From positions 1-48,160 of the forward strand of contig JAFRKI010000012.1 in the NCBI GenBank assembly GCA_017431825.1: a stretch of 48,160 nt of DNA, given 5' to 3'. The stretch is from Erysipelotrichaceae bacterium. Lineage in GTDB: Bacteria > Bacillota_I > Bacilli_A > Erysipelotrichales > Erysipelotrichaceae. Position 1 is the first letter of the stretch. Each line of letters starts with the position of its first letter. Shown here in pieces: positions 8,713 to 17,446 of this stretch. Below the pieces are notes generated by a model. The model did not search any database. It was given only the letters and a program-made list of their open reading frames with translations, and was not told where the DNA came from. A program made the translations under genes and the position numbers.

Positions 8713-9117
8713 TTACCACACATAGGCAACGACTTCACCGCCGAGTTTTGCCTTACGGGCATCACGGTCAGTCATTAAACCCTGTGATGTGGATATGATA
8801 GCGATTCCCAAACCGTTTAAGACTCTTGGAATGGCATTGGCCTTTGCGTAGACCTTTAAACCCGGTTTGGAGATCCTCTTAAGTCCTGTGATAACTCTTT
8901 GACCATCCGGACTGTATTTTAATTCGATAGTGATCGTTTTGTCTTTGGCAGTCTCGCCTTCGACCTTGAAGCTGTCGATGTAGCCTTCAGCCTTGAGGAT
9001 CTTGGCGATCTCGACCTTCATCTTACTGGCTGGGATCACGACTTCTTCATGACCGGCCTGCAGGCCGTTTCTGATTCTTGTAAGCATATCCGCAATCGGA
9101 TCTGTCATATTCATCAT
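8713..9117 (-). CDS. rpsH: 30S ribosomal protein S8
   Basis: 134 residues with [14 protein letters not shown] at the start and the C-terminal RNA-binding signature [20 protein letters not shown]. In E. coli S8 represses the spc operon by binding its mRNA; whether that holds here is not visible. Three in-frame ATG codons lie at the start (MMNM); AGGAGG with an 8-nt spacer favours the first, though the usual family start is MTDPIA. Confidence 0.98.
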   Translation of the reverse strand: MMNMTDPIADMLTRIRNGLQAGHEEVVIPASKMKVEIAKILKAEGYIDSFKVEGETAKDKTITIELKYSPDGQRVITGLKRISKPGLKVYAKANAIPRVLNGLGIAIISTSQGLMTDRDARKAKLGGEVVAYVW

Positions 9118-9130
9118 GTTTGCTTCCTCC

Positions 9131-9316
9131 TTACCAGCTGGCCTTCTTGATTCCAGGGATCTGGCCCTTGTAGGCTAATTCTCTGAAACAGATACGGCAT
9201 AATTTGTATTTTCTCAATACGGAATGTGGACGACCACATCTTTCACATCTCGTGTAAGCTCTGGTAGAGAACTTAGCAGGACGATGCGCTTTAACTTTCA
9301 TTGATGTCTTTGCCAT
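9131..9316 (-). CDS. rpsZ: 30S ribosomal protein S14, zinc-binding type
   Basis: 61 residues, the short form with a Cys4 zinc site: Cys24-x2-Cys27 and Cys40-x2-Cys43 (RCERCGRP and KLCRICFRE), ending in the family tail [12 protein letters not shown]14 sits in the 30S head. Many Firmicutes have an additional zinc-free copy elsewhere; none is in this window. GGAGGG precedes the ATG. Confidence 0.97.
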   Translation of the reverse strand: MAKTSMKVKAHRPAKFSTRAYTRCERCGRPHSVLRKYKLCRICFRELAYKGQIPGIKKASW

Positions 9317-9326
9317 GGTTCCCTCC

Positions 9327-9866
9327 TTACTTCACAAATGGCATACCAAGTTCCGTTAAGAGGTCCTTGGCTTCTTCATTGGTCTTGGCGCTGGTAACGA
9401 TGACGATATCCATGCCGCGTACCTTGCTTACCTTATCGTACTGGATCTCCGGGAAGATGATCTGTTCCTTGACGCCCAGCGTGTAGTTGCCTCTGCCGTC
9501 GAAGGCAGTTGCACTGACACCACGGAAATCTCTTACTCGCGGTAATGCGACAGAGATGAGCTTATCCAGGAATTCATACATCTTTTCTCCGCGAAGAGTT
9601 ACCTTACAGCCGATAGGCATGCCTTCTCTTAACTTGAAGTTAGCGATCGACTTCTTGGCCTTGGTGATGACCGGCTTCTGTCCGGCTAAGGCTGTGAGGT
9701 CGGCTACGGCATCTTCCAGAGCCTTAGGATTGGCTACGGCTTCACCTACGCCCAGGTTGATGACGACTTTTTCAAGCCTAGGAGCTTCCATGCTGGATGT
9801 ATAGGCGTGCTTCTTGATCAGAGCAGGCTTAACTTCCTTTAAGTATTTTTCTTTCAGGCGGTTCAT
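9327..9866 (-). CDS. rplE: 50S ribosomal protein L5
   Basis: 179 residues, with [20 protein letters not shown], the strongly conserved [20 protein letters not shown] split and the C-terminal [21 protein letters not shown]5 binds 5S rRNA and contacts P-site tRNA and S13. The ATG overlaps the rplX stop by one base (TAATG), so translation is probably coupled. Confidence 0.98.
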   Translation of the reverse strand: MNRLKEKYLKEVKPALIKKHAYTSSMEAPRLEKVVINLGVGEAVANPKALEDAVADLTALAGQKPVITKAKKSIANFKLREGMPIGCKVTLRGEKMYEFLDKLISVALPRVRDFRGVSATAFDGRGNYTLGVKEQIIFPEIQYDKVSKVRGMDIVIVTSAKTNEEAKDLLTELGMPFVK

Positions 9867-10162
9867 TATTTCTTCTTACCCCCTCTTTTGGCTTTCTTCT
9901 GACTTCTGGCTTCCTTAGCCTTTCTGGTAGGCTTCTTGGCCTTTTCGTCATAAAGCATAACGTTACTGGCGTTGATCGGCATTTCCTTGTTGACGATGCC
10001 GCCGTCCGGATTCATGCCGCCCGGTTTCTCGTGCTTGGTGGCGATATTGGCGCCTTCGACGATGACACGGTTGGAACGCGGCAGTACGGCTACGACATCA
10101 CCGACCAGGCCCTTGCTGTGTCCGGCTATGACCTGAACTCTGTCACCTTTTCTTATTTTCAT
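9866..10162 (-). CDS. rplX: 50S ribosomal protein L24
   Basis: 98 residues with the KOW motif [20 protein letters not shown] and [21 protein letters not shown]24 starts 50S assembly at the 5' end of 23S rRNA. The C-terminus is a Lys/Arg-rich tail ending KRGGKKK. AGGAGG lies upstream of the ATG; the stop overlaps the rplE start. Confidence 0.98.
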   Translation of the reverse strand: MKIRKGDRVQVIAGHSKGLVGDVVAVLPRSNRVIVEGANIATKHEKPGGMNPDGGIVNKEMPINASNVMLYDEKAKKPTRKAKEARSQKKAKRGGKKK

Positions 10163-10175
10163 TATTCAGATCCTC

Positions 10176-10544
10176 CTATAATACTTCCGGAGCCAGGGAC
10201 ACGATCTTCATGAAGTCCTTGTCACGGAGTTCTCTGGCCACAGGCCCGAAAATACGGGTGCCTAATGGCGTATTGTCTTCCTTGATGATGACGGCAGCGT
10301 TGTCGTCAAACTTGATGAAGGAACCGTTTTCTCTGGCCAGACCGTATTTGGTCCTGACGATAACGGCCTTGACGACCTGACCCTTCTTGGCTGTGCCGCC
10401 CGGAGTAGCTTCCTTAACGGAACAGACGACGATATCACCGATATTCGAAGTCTTTCTGTTGGAGCCGCCTAAACATCTGATGACCAGTAATTCCTTGGCA
10501 CCGGTGTTATCGGCAACTTTTAAACGGGTTTCATTTCTTACCAT
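10176..10544 (-). CDS. rplN: 50S ribosomal protein L14
   Basis: 122 residues, the universal length. It contains [20 protein letters not shown], the signature region [16 protein letters not shown] and the end [12 protein letters not shown]14 forms inter-subunit bridges and binds silencing factor RsfS. AGGAGG precedes the ATG; rpsQ lies 9 nt upstream. Confidence 0.98.
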   Translation of the reverse strand: MVRNETRLKVADNTGAKELLVIRCLGGSNRKTSNIGDIVVCSVKEATPGGTAKKGQVVKAVIVRTKYGLARENGSFIKFDDNAAVIIKEDNTPLGTRIFGPVARELRDKDFMKIVSLAPEVL

Positions 10545-10553
10545 AACTTCCTC

Positions 10554-10817
10554 CTATAGAATTACTGCCTTTTCGACGATCTTGACTAAGCGGAAATGCT
10601 TATCCTTGCTCAGTGCTCTGGTTTCGGCGATCTCGACAACGTCGCCGACCTTGGCTTCGTTGTTTTCATCGTGTGCTTTGAATTTACGGGTAAATTTTAC
10701 CTGTTTTCCATATAACGGATGGGCTCTTTTCTCGGTAATCTCTACCACGATGGTCTTATCCATCTTGTCAGACTTTACGACACCGCGTAATACTCTTCTG
10801 GTATTCTTTCTTTCCAT
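10554..10817 (-). CDS. rpsQ: 30S ribosomal protein S17
   Basis: 87 residues with [20 protein letters not shown], the [20 protein letters not shown] loop and [20 protein letters not shown]. An OB-fold primary binder of 16S rRNA. It lies 3 nt after rpmC and 9 nt before rplN. Confidence 0.98.
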   Translation of the reverse strand: MERKNTRRVLRGVVKSDKMDKTIVVEITEKRAHPLYGKQVKFTRKFKAHDENNEAKVGDVVEIAETRALSKDKHFRLVKIVEKAVIL

Positions 10818-10820
10818 TTA

Positions 10821-11018
10821 CTAGCCCTCCTTCTTCTCGTTTTCCTTTAAAACTGTAAGGATCCTGGCGATCGTCTTTCTCAGTTCTCTGATACGCATCG
10901 GATTCTCAACGGTTCCGGTAGCTTTTTCAAACTTAAGGTCGAATAATTCTTTTCTGGATTCATCCAGAGTCTTAAGCATTTCGTCCTGCGATAAATCTCT
11001 GATTTCCTTGATATTCAT
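10821..11018 (-). CDS. rpmC: 50S ribosomal protein L29
   Basis: 65 residues, mostly helical: IKEIRDLSQDEMLKTLDESR and GTVENPMRIRELRKTIARIL. L29 borders the exit tunnel and is part of the docking site for trigger factor and SRP. AGAGGTG lies upstream of the ATG; it starts 2 nt after the rplP stop. Confidence 0.97.
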   Translation of the reverse strand: MNIKEIRDLSQDEMLKTLDESRKELFDLKFEKATGTVENPMRIRELRKTIARILTVLKENEKKEG

Positions 11019-11020
11019 AA

Positions 11021-11431
11021 CTATTCACCTCTCTTGATAAATTTACACTTGATCGGTAACTTGTTGGCAGCGAGCCTGAATGCTTCTCTGGCAGTAGCCT
11101 CATCGACACCGCCGATCTCAAACATAACTCTGCCCTTCTGAACGACGGCTACCCATCCTTCAGGAGCACCTTTACCGGATCCCATACGTACTTCCAGAGG
11201 CTTCTTTGTGACCGCCAGCTGCGGGAAGATCTTGATCCAGACCTGTCCGCCTCTGTTCATATATCTCGTCATGGCAACACGGGCTGCCTCGATCTGATTG
11301 TTGGAGATATATGCACCGGACTGGGCTACCAGTCCATACTGTCCATAAGCGATACTGGTACCGGCTTTGGACTTACCTTCATAACTCAATCTATGAGGAC
11401 GACGGTATTTTGTTCTTTTAGGCATTAACAT
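11021..11431 (-). CDS. rplP: 50S ribosomal protein L16
   Basis: 136 residues from [14 protein letters not shown], containing the family signature [20 protein letters not shown] and [17 protein letters not shown]16 shapes the A-site finger and the peptidyl transferase region. A longer frame starting at 11443 is possible, but its ATG directly abuts GGAGG and overlaps rpsC; the ATG at 11429-11431 lies 12 nt from GGAGG and matches the family N-terminus, so I use it. The Shine-Dalgarno site lies inside the last codons of rpsC. Confidence 0.95.
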   Translation of the reverse strand: MLMPKRTKYRRPHRLSYEGKSKAGTSIAYGQYGLVAQSGAYISNNQIEAARVAMTRYMNRGGQVWIKIFPQLAVTKKPLEVRMGSGKGAPEGWVAVVQKGRVMFEIGGVDEATAREAFRLAANKLPIKCKFIKRGE

Positions 11432-11435
11432 AGTA

Positions 11436-12233
11436 CTATGCATCCTCCTTTACTGTTTCTTCTTTAGGAGCTTCGTTTGCTTCGGCTGCAGGAGCTTCGG
11501 CTTTAGGAGCTTCTTCGCCTCTAGGAGCGAACCTTCTGTCATTCCTTCTTCTAGGACGGGCATTAGGGTTTACCTTCGGCTTTTCCGGTTCCTGGACCAT
11601 TTCACCAGGGAGCACTTCACCGCGGCAGATCCAGACCTTGACACCTAATTTACCATAGGTAGTCATGGCTTCTTCCCAGGCAAAGTCGATATCGGAACGC
11701 AGGGTATGCAGAGGTACGACACCTTCTGAATAGCCTTCGGTCCTGGCGATATCGGCACCGCCCAGTCTTCCGGATACGGCCGTCTTGATGCCCTTGGCAC
11801 CGGCTCTCATCGTAGCCTGGATGGCTTTCTTCTGAGAGGTACGGAAGGACTGTCTTTCTTCCAGCATCTTGCAGATCTTAAGAGCTACGAGTCTGGCATC
11901 CAGATCAGGGTTGGCAACTTCAACGATGTTGATGTTGATCTCCTTGTTGCCGGTCAGCTTGGCCAGTTTCTTCTTTAAGGATTCGATCTTTTCACCGTCA
12001 GAACCGATGAACATACCCGGACGGGCAGTTCTGATGATGAGGTTAACGCGGTTCTTGGAACGTTCGATCTCGATTCTGGAGACTAGGCAGTCAGCGCAGT
12101 CTTTGAAGATCAGTTCACGGATTTTGATGTCTTCCTGTAACAGATCGCCGTATTCTTTTTCTGCGTACCATCTGGATTCCCAGTCACGGATCACACCGAC
12201 ACGCATGCCAATTGGACTAACTTTCTGACCCAT
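11436..12233 (-). CDS. rpsC: 30S ribosomal protein S3 with an acidic Ala/Glu tail
   Basis: 265 residues from [20 protein letters not shown]; an in-frame ATG nine codons earlier lies inside rplV and lacks the family start, while AAGGAG is 6 nt from the chosen ATG. The KH domain has [18 protein letters not shown] and the C-terminal domain [15 protein letters not shown] and [21 protein letters not shown]3 lines the mRNA entry tunnel. The last ~50 residues are a low-complexity Pro/Arg then Ala/Glu/Lys tail ([19 protein letters not shown]), longer than I know for B. subtilis S3 and similar in composition to the tail of L10 in this window. Confidence 0.96.
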   Translation of the reverse strand: MGQKVSPIGMRVGVIRDWESRWYAEKEYGDLLQEDIKIRELIFKDCADCLVSRIEIERSKNRVNLIIRTARPGMFIGSDGEKIESLKKKLAKLTGNKEININIVEVANPDLDARLVALKICKMLEERQSFRTSQKKAIQATMRAGAKGIKTAVSGRLGGADIARTEGYSEGVVPLHTLRSDIDFAWEEAMTTYGKLGVKVWICRGEVLPGEMVQEPEKPKVNPNARPRRRNDRRFAPRGEEAPKAEAPAAEANEAPKEETVKEDA

Positions 12234-12234
12234 A

Positions 12235-12576
12235 CTATTCTCCTTCCTTTTCTGCGACAACCACAGTGATGTGGCTGGTTCTCTTCATGATCGGTGTAGC
12301 TCTGCCCTTGGCACGAGGCATCCATCTCTTGAGCGTTACACCTTCGTTCGCGAAGCACTCTTTTACGTACAGAGTTTCTTCTGCGATCTGATTGTTGTGT
12401 GAGGCATTGGCAATGGCACTCTTGAGTACCTTGGCTACGTTTCTGGCCGCATGGTTAGGTGTCAGGGCCAGAATGCCCAATGCTTCCTTGACGTCCTTGC
12501 CTCTGATGAGATCCAGGACGATCCTTACCTTACGTGCAGGATGTCTGATCGTTTTAGCTGTTGCTCTAACTTCCAT
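12235..12576 (-). CDS. rplV: 50S ribosomal protein L22
   Basis: 113 residues: [20 protein letters not shown] at the start and the beta-hairpin region [20 protein letters not shown] that reaches into the exit tunnel, the site of macrolide-resistance changes in other species. AAGGAGG precedes the ATG. The stop lies 1 nt before the rpsC start. Confidence 0.98.
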   Translation of the reverse strand: MEVRATAKTIRHPARKVRIVLDLIRGKDVKEALGILALTPNHAARNVAKVLKSAIANASHNNQIAEETLYVKECFANEGVTLKRWMPRAKGRATPIMKRTSHITVVVAEKEGE

Positions 12577-12589
12577 TTAGCAGACCTCC

Positions 12590-12868
12590 TTACGCTTTCT
12601 TGTCATCGGCATCCTTGCCGTGACCGCCGAACTTTCTGGTCGGAACGAATTCACCTAACTTCTGGCCGACCATGTCTTCGGTTACATATACCGGAACGTG
12701 TTCCTTGCCGTTGTATACGGCGAAGGTGTGTTCAACGAAACTTGGGAAGATGGTAGATCTGCGTGACCAAGTTTTGATGACTTCTTTTTTGTTTGCAGCA
12801 TTCAGAGCTTCAACTTTTTTCATAAGGTGTTCATCACAGAACGGACCCTTTTTTAAACTTCTTGCCAT
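12590..12868 (-). CDS. rpsS: 30S ribosomal protein S19
   Basis: 92 residues opening [20 protein letters not shown], with [20 protein letters not shown] and [16 protein letters not shown]19 lies in the 30S head with S13. It follows rplB by 18 nt and precedes rplV by 13 nt. Confidence 0.98.
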   Translation of the reverse strand: MARSLKKGPFCDEHLMKKVEALNAANKKEVIKTWSRRSTIFPSFVEHTFAVYNGKEHVPVYVTEDMVGQKLGEFVPTRKFGGHGKDADDKKA

Positions 12869-12886
12869 TATCTATCCTTCCCCTTT

Positions 12887-13720
12887 CTACTTAGCGTTCC
12901 TTCTTCTGATGATCAGATCGTTGGAAGCTTTCTTGTTCTTACGAGTCTTGACGCCCATGGCTTTCTTGCCCCATGGAGTCATCGGTGACTTACGTCCGAT
13001 AGGCGAACGTCCTTCACCACCACCGTGAGGGTGATCTACCGGGTTCATGACGGAACCTCTGACGGTAGGCTTGACGCCCATCCATCTGGTCCTGCCGGCT
13101 TTACCGAAGTTTATCAGGTTGTAATCTTCGTTGCCGACGGTACCGATAGTGGCACGGCAGTTGCCCATGATCCTTCTCATTTCACCGGAGCCGAGTCTTA
13201 ATGTTACATACTTGTCTTCGATCGCCAGGATCTGAGCACTGGCACCGGCAGCTCTTGCGATCTGGCCGCCCTTGCCAGGCTTCAGTTCGATGTTATGGAC
13301 GATGGTACCTTCAGGCATGTATCTCATTTCCAGAGCGTTACCGGTCTTGATATCGACCTTCTCGCCGGATTCGACCTTCATGCCAACTTCCAGACCCTTA
13401 GGAGCCAGGATGTATCTCTTTTCACCATCGGCATACACCAGTAAGCAGATGTTACAGTTTCTGTTAGGATCGTATTCGATGGCCTTGACTGTTGCCGGAA
13501 TACCGTCCTTGTTTCTCTTGAAATCGATGATTCGGTATAACTGCTTGTGACCGCCACCGATATGTCTTGTCGTGATTCTTCCTGTGTTGTTACGTCCGCC
13601 GGATTTATTGAAGCTTACTGTCAGTGACTTTTCAGGTTTTGACTTGGTAATCTCTTCAAAGGTAAGTCCGGTCATTCCGCGTCTACCAGGAGTTGTTGGC
13701 TTATACTTTTTGATCGCCAT
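12887..13720 (-). CDS. rplB: 50S ribosomal protein L2
   Basis: 277 residues, the usual length. The N-terminal part has [20 protein letters not shown]; the C-terminal part holds the signature [20 protein letters not shown] with the conserved His near the peptidyl transferase centre, and ends [19 protein letters not shown]2 is needed for subunit association and peptide-bond formation. A 63-nt gap to rplW is unusually long for this operon and can form hairpins. AAAGGAG precedes the ATG. Confidence 0.98.
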   Translation of the reverse strand: MAIKKYKPTTPGRRGMTGLTFEEITKSKPEKSLTVSFNKSGGRNNTGRITTRHIGGGHKQLYRIIDFKRNKDGIPATVKAIEYDPNRNCNICLLVYADGEKRYILAPKGLEVGMKVESGEKVDIKTGNALEMRYMPEGTIVHNIELKPGKGGQIARAAGASAQILAIEDKYVTLRLGSGEMRRIMGNCRATIGTVGNEDYNLINFGKAGRTRWMGVKPTVRGSVMNPVDHPHGGGEGRSPIGRKSPMTPWGKKAMGVKTRKNKKASNDLIIRRRNAK

Positions 13721-13783
13721 TTCTTTTTCTCCTTTTCATGCAATTATCCGGGAATAGCATGTTTCTCCCGCTAAATACCGATA

Positions 13784-14083
13784 TTACTTATCAGATAAGA
13801 TATCGATCGTGTAACCATCCTTCAACTTGATGTAGGCCTTGCGGCATCTGTTAGTCGTGTAATGGTACTGGCCGAAACGGCCCATTCTTTTTTCTTTTGT
13901 TGCACAGTTTACAACATTTACTGAATCCACTTTCACGTTATAGATTTCTTCTATAGCCTGCTTGATGTGGATCTTGTTTACGCCTTTCTTGACTTCGAAT
14001 ACTACGGTGTTGTTCTTGTCCTGAACACTCATCGTCTTTTCCGTTACCAGAGGACGGATGATGACTTCTCTAGCATTACTCAT
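13784..14083 (-). CDS. rplW: 50S ribosomal protein L23
   Basis: 99 residues with REVIIRPLVTEKTMSVQDKN at the start and VKKGVNKIHIKQAIEEIYNV and RRKAYIKL-like rRNA-binding residues. L23 is the main chaperone and SRP docking protein at the tunnel exit. Its ATG overlaps the end of rplD by 8 nt, with GAGG inside rplD, so translation is coupled. Confidence 0.98.
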   Translation of the reverse strand: MSNAREVIIRPLVTEKTMSVQDKNNTVVFEVKKGVNKIHIKQAIEEIYNVKVDSVNVVNCATKEKRMGRFGQYHYTTNRCRKAYIKLKDGYTIDILSDK

Positions 14084-14720
14084 CAGTTAATACCTCCCCG
14101 AGCTTGGCAGCGGCTGCCTTGGTTACGAAGAGCTTGTTGGCATTTACCAGGTCATAGATGTTAAGACCTTCAACGGTAACCATGACGACATCGCTGAGGT
14201 TTCTGCTGGACAGATATGCGTTTTCATAGTCTTCCGCAACATCTACCACAAACAGCGGTTTCATTCTGCCTTCGTCCTTCTTGAAAGCGTCTAATACTTT
14301 CCTGAACTCGGCAGTCTTGATGTTTTCAAATTTGATTCCATCCAGTACATAGATGTTTTCTTCCTTGGCCTTCTGGCTGAGTCCGCTTCTTAAGGCCAGT
14401 CTTCTGACCTTGCGGTTGAGCTTGAAGGTATGGGATCTAGGCGTAGGACCGAAGGCCACACCGCCGCCCTTGTACTGTACGGCACGGCTCGAACCCTGTC
14501 TGGCTCTGCCGGTACCTTTCTGTCTGAACGGCTTTCTGCCGCCGCCGGACACTTCGCTTCTGTTCTTGACTTTGTGAGTACCCTGTCTCCAGGATGACTG
14601 CTGTCTTAACAGAGCATCGAACATGGCCTGTTCGTTTACTTCGATTCCGAAGACGCCATCAGAGAGTTCAACATCGCCGACTTTCTTTGCACTTAAGTCA
14701 TATACATCAAACTTAGCCAT
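14076..14720 (-). CDS. rplD: 50S ribosomal protein L4
   Basis: 214 residues. The extended tunnel loop is visible as KQKGTGRARQGSSRAVQYKGGGV split across the basic stretch; the globular part ends with LNIYDLVNANKLFVTKAAAA. In gamma-proteobacteria L4 autoregulates the S10 operon through the leader; the leader here is structured, so a similar loop is possible but unproven. GGAGG precedes the ATG. Confidence 0.98.
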   Translation of the reverse strand: MAKFDVYDLSAKKVGDVELSDGVFGIEVNEQAMFDALLRQQSSWRQGTHKVKNRSEVSGGGRKPFRQKGTGRARQGSSRAVQYKGGGVAFGPTPRSHTFKLNRKVRRLALRSGLSQKAKEENIYVLDGIKFENIKTAEFRKVLDAFKKDEGRMKPLFVVDVAEDYENAYLSSRNLSDVVMVTVEGLNIYDLVNANKLFVTKAAAAKLGEVLTDE

Positions 14721-14723
14721 TGA

Positions 14724-15398
14724 TTACGCCTCCTTTTCCAGTAAAGCCTTAGGCTCTACGTGTTTGTTTTTCTTAACAGTAGTCTTTACTGTTACATAGC
14801 CTCTTTTCGGACCCGGAACGTTGCCTTTTATCAGCATGTAGTTCTGGTCGGCATCGACTTTGATGATCTCCAGATTCTGATTGGTGGTAACCAGTGTTCC
14901 GTCATGTCCAGGCATCGGTGTATTCTTTTCGATACGACCGTTGTTTCTACCGGTGGTAGCCAGTGATCCGACTGATCTGTGGACCGGACCGGCACCGTGG
15001 GTCTCGTTGATCAAGTGATGATTGTATCTCTTGATAACGCCGGTATAGCCTTTACCTTTTGATACGCCTGTAACATCAACGATGTCACCAGCGGAAAAGA
15101 TATCGACTTTGACTTCCTGTCCTACTTCCAGGTTCATTAATTCGTCAGCCTTGACTTCCTTAATGTACTGCTTAGGACCGGTTTCGGCCTTCTTTGCGTG
15201 GCCGATTTCAGGCTTGTTTGCACGGGACTCTTTCTTATCCTCATATCCGAGCTGTAAAGCGTCATAGCCGTCAGTCTCTACAGTTTTCTTCTGCAGTACG
15301 ACGTTAGGCAAACATTCAACTACGGTCACCGGGATAAGGTTGCCTTCTTCAGTGAAGACCTGAGTCATGCCAAGCTTTCTTCCAAGAATTCCTTTCAT
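14724..15398 (-). CDS. rplC: 50S ribosomal protein L3
   Basis: 224 residues: MKGILGRKLGMTQVFTEEGN, the signature region GVSKGKGYTGVIKRYNHHL and the peptidyl-transferase loop THGAGPVHRSVGSLATTGRN. L3 starts 50S assembly at the 3' end of 23S rRNA. AAAGGTG precedes the ATG; rpsJ lies 17 nt upstream. Confidence 0.98.
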   Translation of the reverse strand: MKGILGRKLGMTQVFTEEGNLIPVTVVECLPNVVLQKKTVETDGYDALQLGYEDKKESRANKPEIGHAKKAETGPKQYIKEVKADELMNLEVGQEVKVDIFSAGDIVDVTGVSKGKGYTGVIKRYNHHLINETHGAGPVHRSVGSLATTGRNNGRIEKNTPMPGHDGTLVTTNQNLEIIKVDADQNYMLIKGNVPGPKRGYVTVKTTVKKNKHVEPKALLEKEA

Positions 15399-15415
15399 GA
15401 TGTCACCTTTCTAAA

Positions 15416-15727
15416 TTAAAGTTTGATTTCGATATCAACGCCACTAGGGAGCTCAAGACGGCTTAAGGCATCGATCGTCTTGGCGCTAGGGCCGATGATC
15501 TCGATCAGTCTCTTGTGCGTTCTGATTTCGAACTGTTCACGGGAATCTTTGTACTTGTGAACTGCACGCAAGATCGTTACTACCTGCTTTTCAGTAGGCA
15601 GAGGGATAGGACCGACAACTTTCTTTACGCCACCGTCCTCGGCTGCCTTGACGATCTTTTCAGTCGCCAGGTCCAGAGATCTGTGCTCGTAAGCTTTAAG
15701 TTTGATCCTTACGTTGTTTTTTGCCAT
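15416..15727 (-). CDS. rpsJ: 30S ribosomal protein S10 (NusE)
   Basis: 103 residues from [20 protein letters not shown], with [20 protein letters not shown] and [20 protein letters not shown]. The reading frame stays open 81 nt further upstream through the leader, but AGGAGG 9 nt ahead of the ATG at 15725-15727 and the family start fix it here. S10 is also the NusG/NusB partner in transcription antitermination. First gene of the operon. Confidence 0.98.
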   Translation of the reverse strand: MAKNNVRIKLKAYEHRSLDLATEKIVKAAEDGGVKKVVGPIPLPTEKQVVTILRAVHKYKDSREQFEIRTHKRLIEIIGPSAKTIDALSRLELPSGVDIEIKL

Positions 15728-15860
15728 GAATTTTTCCTCCTGTAATTCATTAACCAAGGGCTTAAAACGCCTTGGTAACTCACTCCATGCGAGTTCCCTG
15801 GTTATCACACAATTACACAGGTGTTAGTGTGCCAGCAATCTCCCATATCCTCGCGAGCGC
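15728..15860 (-). promoter_or_regulatory. S10-operon 5' leader with competing hairpins
   Basis: The ~133-nt leader between the predicted start of transcription and rpsJ is rich in inverted repeats. In transcript order: CACAC (around 15815) pairs with GTGTG around a nested ACAC/GTGT; AACTCGC pairs with GTGAGTT; and ACCAAGG pairs with CCTTGGT. An outer pairing, AACCAGGG with CCCTTGGTT, uses the same 3' arm as ACCAAGG/CCTTGGT, so the two folds exclude each other. No U-run follows, so control would be on translation of rpsJ or through Nus-type antitermination. Which ligand (for example L4) acts is not visible. Confidence 0.55.
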
Positions 15861-15866
15861 TTCTAT

Positions 15867-15895
15867 ATAATACTCTTTTTACAATAGTTTTTCAA
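15867..15895 (-). promoter_or_regulatory. Sigma-A-type promoter of the S10 operon
   Basis: TTGAAA (15895-15890) and TATTAT (15872-15867) are separated by exactly 17 nt on the minus strand. Just upstream lies a nearly pure A/T tract (15896-15912) that resembles an UP element. Transcription should begin near 15860. Confidence 0.8.
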
Positions 15896-15994
15896 TAAAA
15901 AAAATAAAAAGATCAGTAATTTTAGCCTCTTTTTTATCTATGCAGGTACACACTTATCAGTGTTTCTTTTCATAAAGCGTTTTCAGGCCTTTCA

Positions 15995-16025
15995 GACACA
16001 AAAAAGCGGCCTTTTGGACCGCTTT
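15995..16025 (-). terminator. Terminator after the membrane-anchored gene
   Basis: AAAGCGG-T-CC (16023 downward) pairs with GG-CCGCTTT across AAAA, with one bulged base, and is followed by a run of T on the minus strand. The stretch between it and the S10 promoter (15900-15994) is A/T-rich and holds no gene that I can see. Confidence 0.85.
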
Positions 16026-16062
16026 CTGCCTTTTTTAAGTAAATTATTGCCCAAGAAATATA

Positions 16063-17433
16063 CTATTTGATGGTATAAACATGGACTTTATTGCCGGAAG
16101 TGAGTGCTGCATACTCTTCTTCGGTCAGATCCACGACCTTAAGATCGAAATTAACCCTGGTAGTAGTATAACCGTTGTAGCAGACGGTCTTTAAACCGCC
16201 GACCGTTTCCACGACATAGCCTAAGGTATACATGCCGTTAGGGTCGACCTCTTCAGCTATGGAATCCGTACTGTCGATATGATTGGATATGGTTCCGACG
16301 TTGCCTTTAAAGGCATCCTTGCCTTCGATCAGTACCAGACGGAAGGTCTCCGGCTTGATCAGCTGTGCATAATAGTCTTCCCAGCCTTCGAATACGATAT
16401 CTTCATATTCGAACTCCTTGTCTCCGTAATAGAACCTGCCGTCCTTGATGCTGATGCGCTTAAGGTTGAAGTATCTGAAGACCTGGTCGGTAAGACGGTC
16501 GATGTTCTTTCTGCCGTCTTCCACGAACTGCGTCGTCGGCTGATGCAGGGCCACAAAGTCGGTATCCTTGTATTCGGACAGGAGCCTGTCACACATTACG
16601 GTATTCCTCATCATGGCCTTCGAGCTTCTCGGCAGAGCTGTCAGGAAGTAGTCTTCGATGACTTTTTTGAAGCCCAGCTCTCTTACGCCTTCCATGAAGA
16701 TATGATTGGCTTCCTTTTTGTCGGCGGCGAAACTGTTGCCGGCATCAAGGACTTCCCGGTAATCTTTCAGATAGTATGTATAGTCCTTAGGAAAGGCTAC
16801 GGTCGGATCGACTTCCTTCAGCACTTCATCGCTGAGATCGCCCACCAGGCAGATACAGTCGCCGTCGCCTTTTACGTCTTTGATATTGTTCATGAGGAAG
16901 GAATCGACCTTGAAGTCAAACCTCACGTCTTCCAGTCCCTTAGTCCAGGATACCGGGATGCTCATGCCTGCTACCTTGATCTTCGATGCCTTGAATACGA
17001 TCCTGTTGCCGTCAACAGCTTCCGGTTTCATGACAGTCGATGCTGCCAGTTTAAGGAAACTGTACTTGGCGGTCACGGTGATCATCGGTTCACCGCCCTT
17101 TATCTCCAGCTTATAGGAATCGATCCTGAAACCGGTGCTTTTGGCTATTTCTTCGATCGAACTGCTTAAGAAATCCGCACCGTATTCATTGCTGAGGAAA
17201 TAGTAAAGATCGTCTCTGTTAAGTCTTATCAGCAGGTCATCCTCGTCGTCGGTCCCAAAACGCTCGTCGACCGGGAGCGGTTCATTGGCCAGGATGGCGT
17301 TTACGTCATCGGTCTCGATGCTGGTGGCTGCCATCCTTATGACCACGTAAGCCGCAAAGGCAACAACGGTCAGCAGGATGACCAGCAGTACGGTAAGAAT
17401 AGTTTTTCCTGCAGATCTTCTCTTCTCTTCCAT
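16063..17433 (-). CDS. Membrane-anchored extracellular protein of unknown function
   Basis: 456 residues: a short basic cytoplasmic tail (MEEKRRSAGK), one transmembrane helix at about residues 11-32 (ILTVLLVILLTVVAFAAYVV) and a large domain of mixed alpha/beta character with no cysteine-rich, lipobox or sortase signals. The first ~200 residues contain alternating strands (YKLEIKGGEPMITVTAKYSF) resembling the general plan of Firmicute DUF2140/YpmS-like proteins; I do not claim homology. The later part has YYGDKEFEYEDIVFEGWEDY. AGAGG 7 nt from the ATG supports the start. It lies 13 nt after the flavodoxin-fold reductase gene, probably in the same transcript. Confidence 0.8.
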   Translation of the reverse strand: MEEKRRSAGKTILTVLLVILLTVVAFAAYVVIRMAATSIETDDVNAILANEPLPVDERFGTDDEDDLLIRLNRDDLYYFLSNEYGADFLSSSIEEIAKSTGFRIDSYKLEIKGGEPMITVTAKYSFLKLAASTVMKPEAVDGNRIVFKASKIKVAGMSIPVSWTKGLEDVRFDFKVDSFLMNNIKDVKGDGDCICLVGDLSDEVLKEVDPTVAFPKDYTYYLKDYREVLDAGNSFAADKKEANHIFMEGVRELGFKKVIEDYFLTALPRSSKAMMRNTVMCDRLLSEYKDTDFVALHQPTTQFVEDGRKNIDRLTDQVFRYFNLKRISIKDGRFYYGDKEFEYEDIVFEGWEDYYAQLIKPETFRLVLIEGKDAFKGNVGTISNHIDSTDSIAEEVDPNGMYTLGYVVETVGGLKTVCYNGYTTTRVNFDLKVVDLTEEEYAALTSGNKVHVYTIK

Positions 17434-17446
17434 GTTTTTACCTCTT

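Noticed and set aside
11432..11443. Longer L16 start (MHST...)
   Set aside because: The ATG touches GGAGG with no spacer and the family starts at MLMPKR.
15728..15808. N-terminal extension of S10 by 27 residues
   Set aside because: The extension lies in the structured leader, lacks homology to S10 and the ATG at 15727 has AGGAGG and the family start.
16279..17169. 296-codon plus-strand frame opposite the membrane-anchored gene
   Set aside because: The minus-strand frame has a ribosome site, a membrane helix and a terminator; the plus frame has none.
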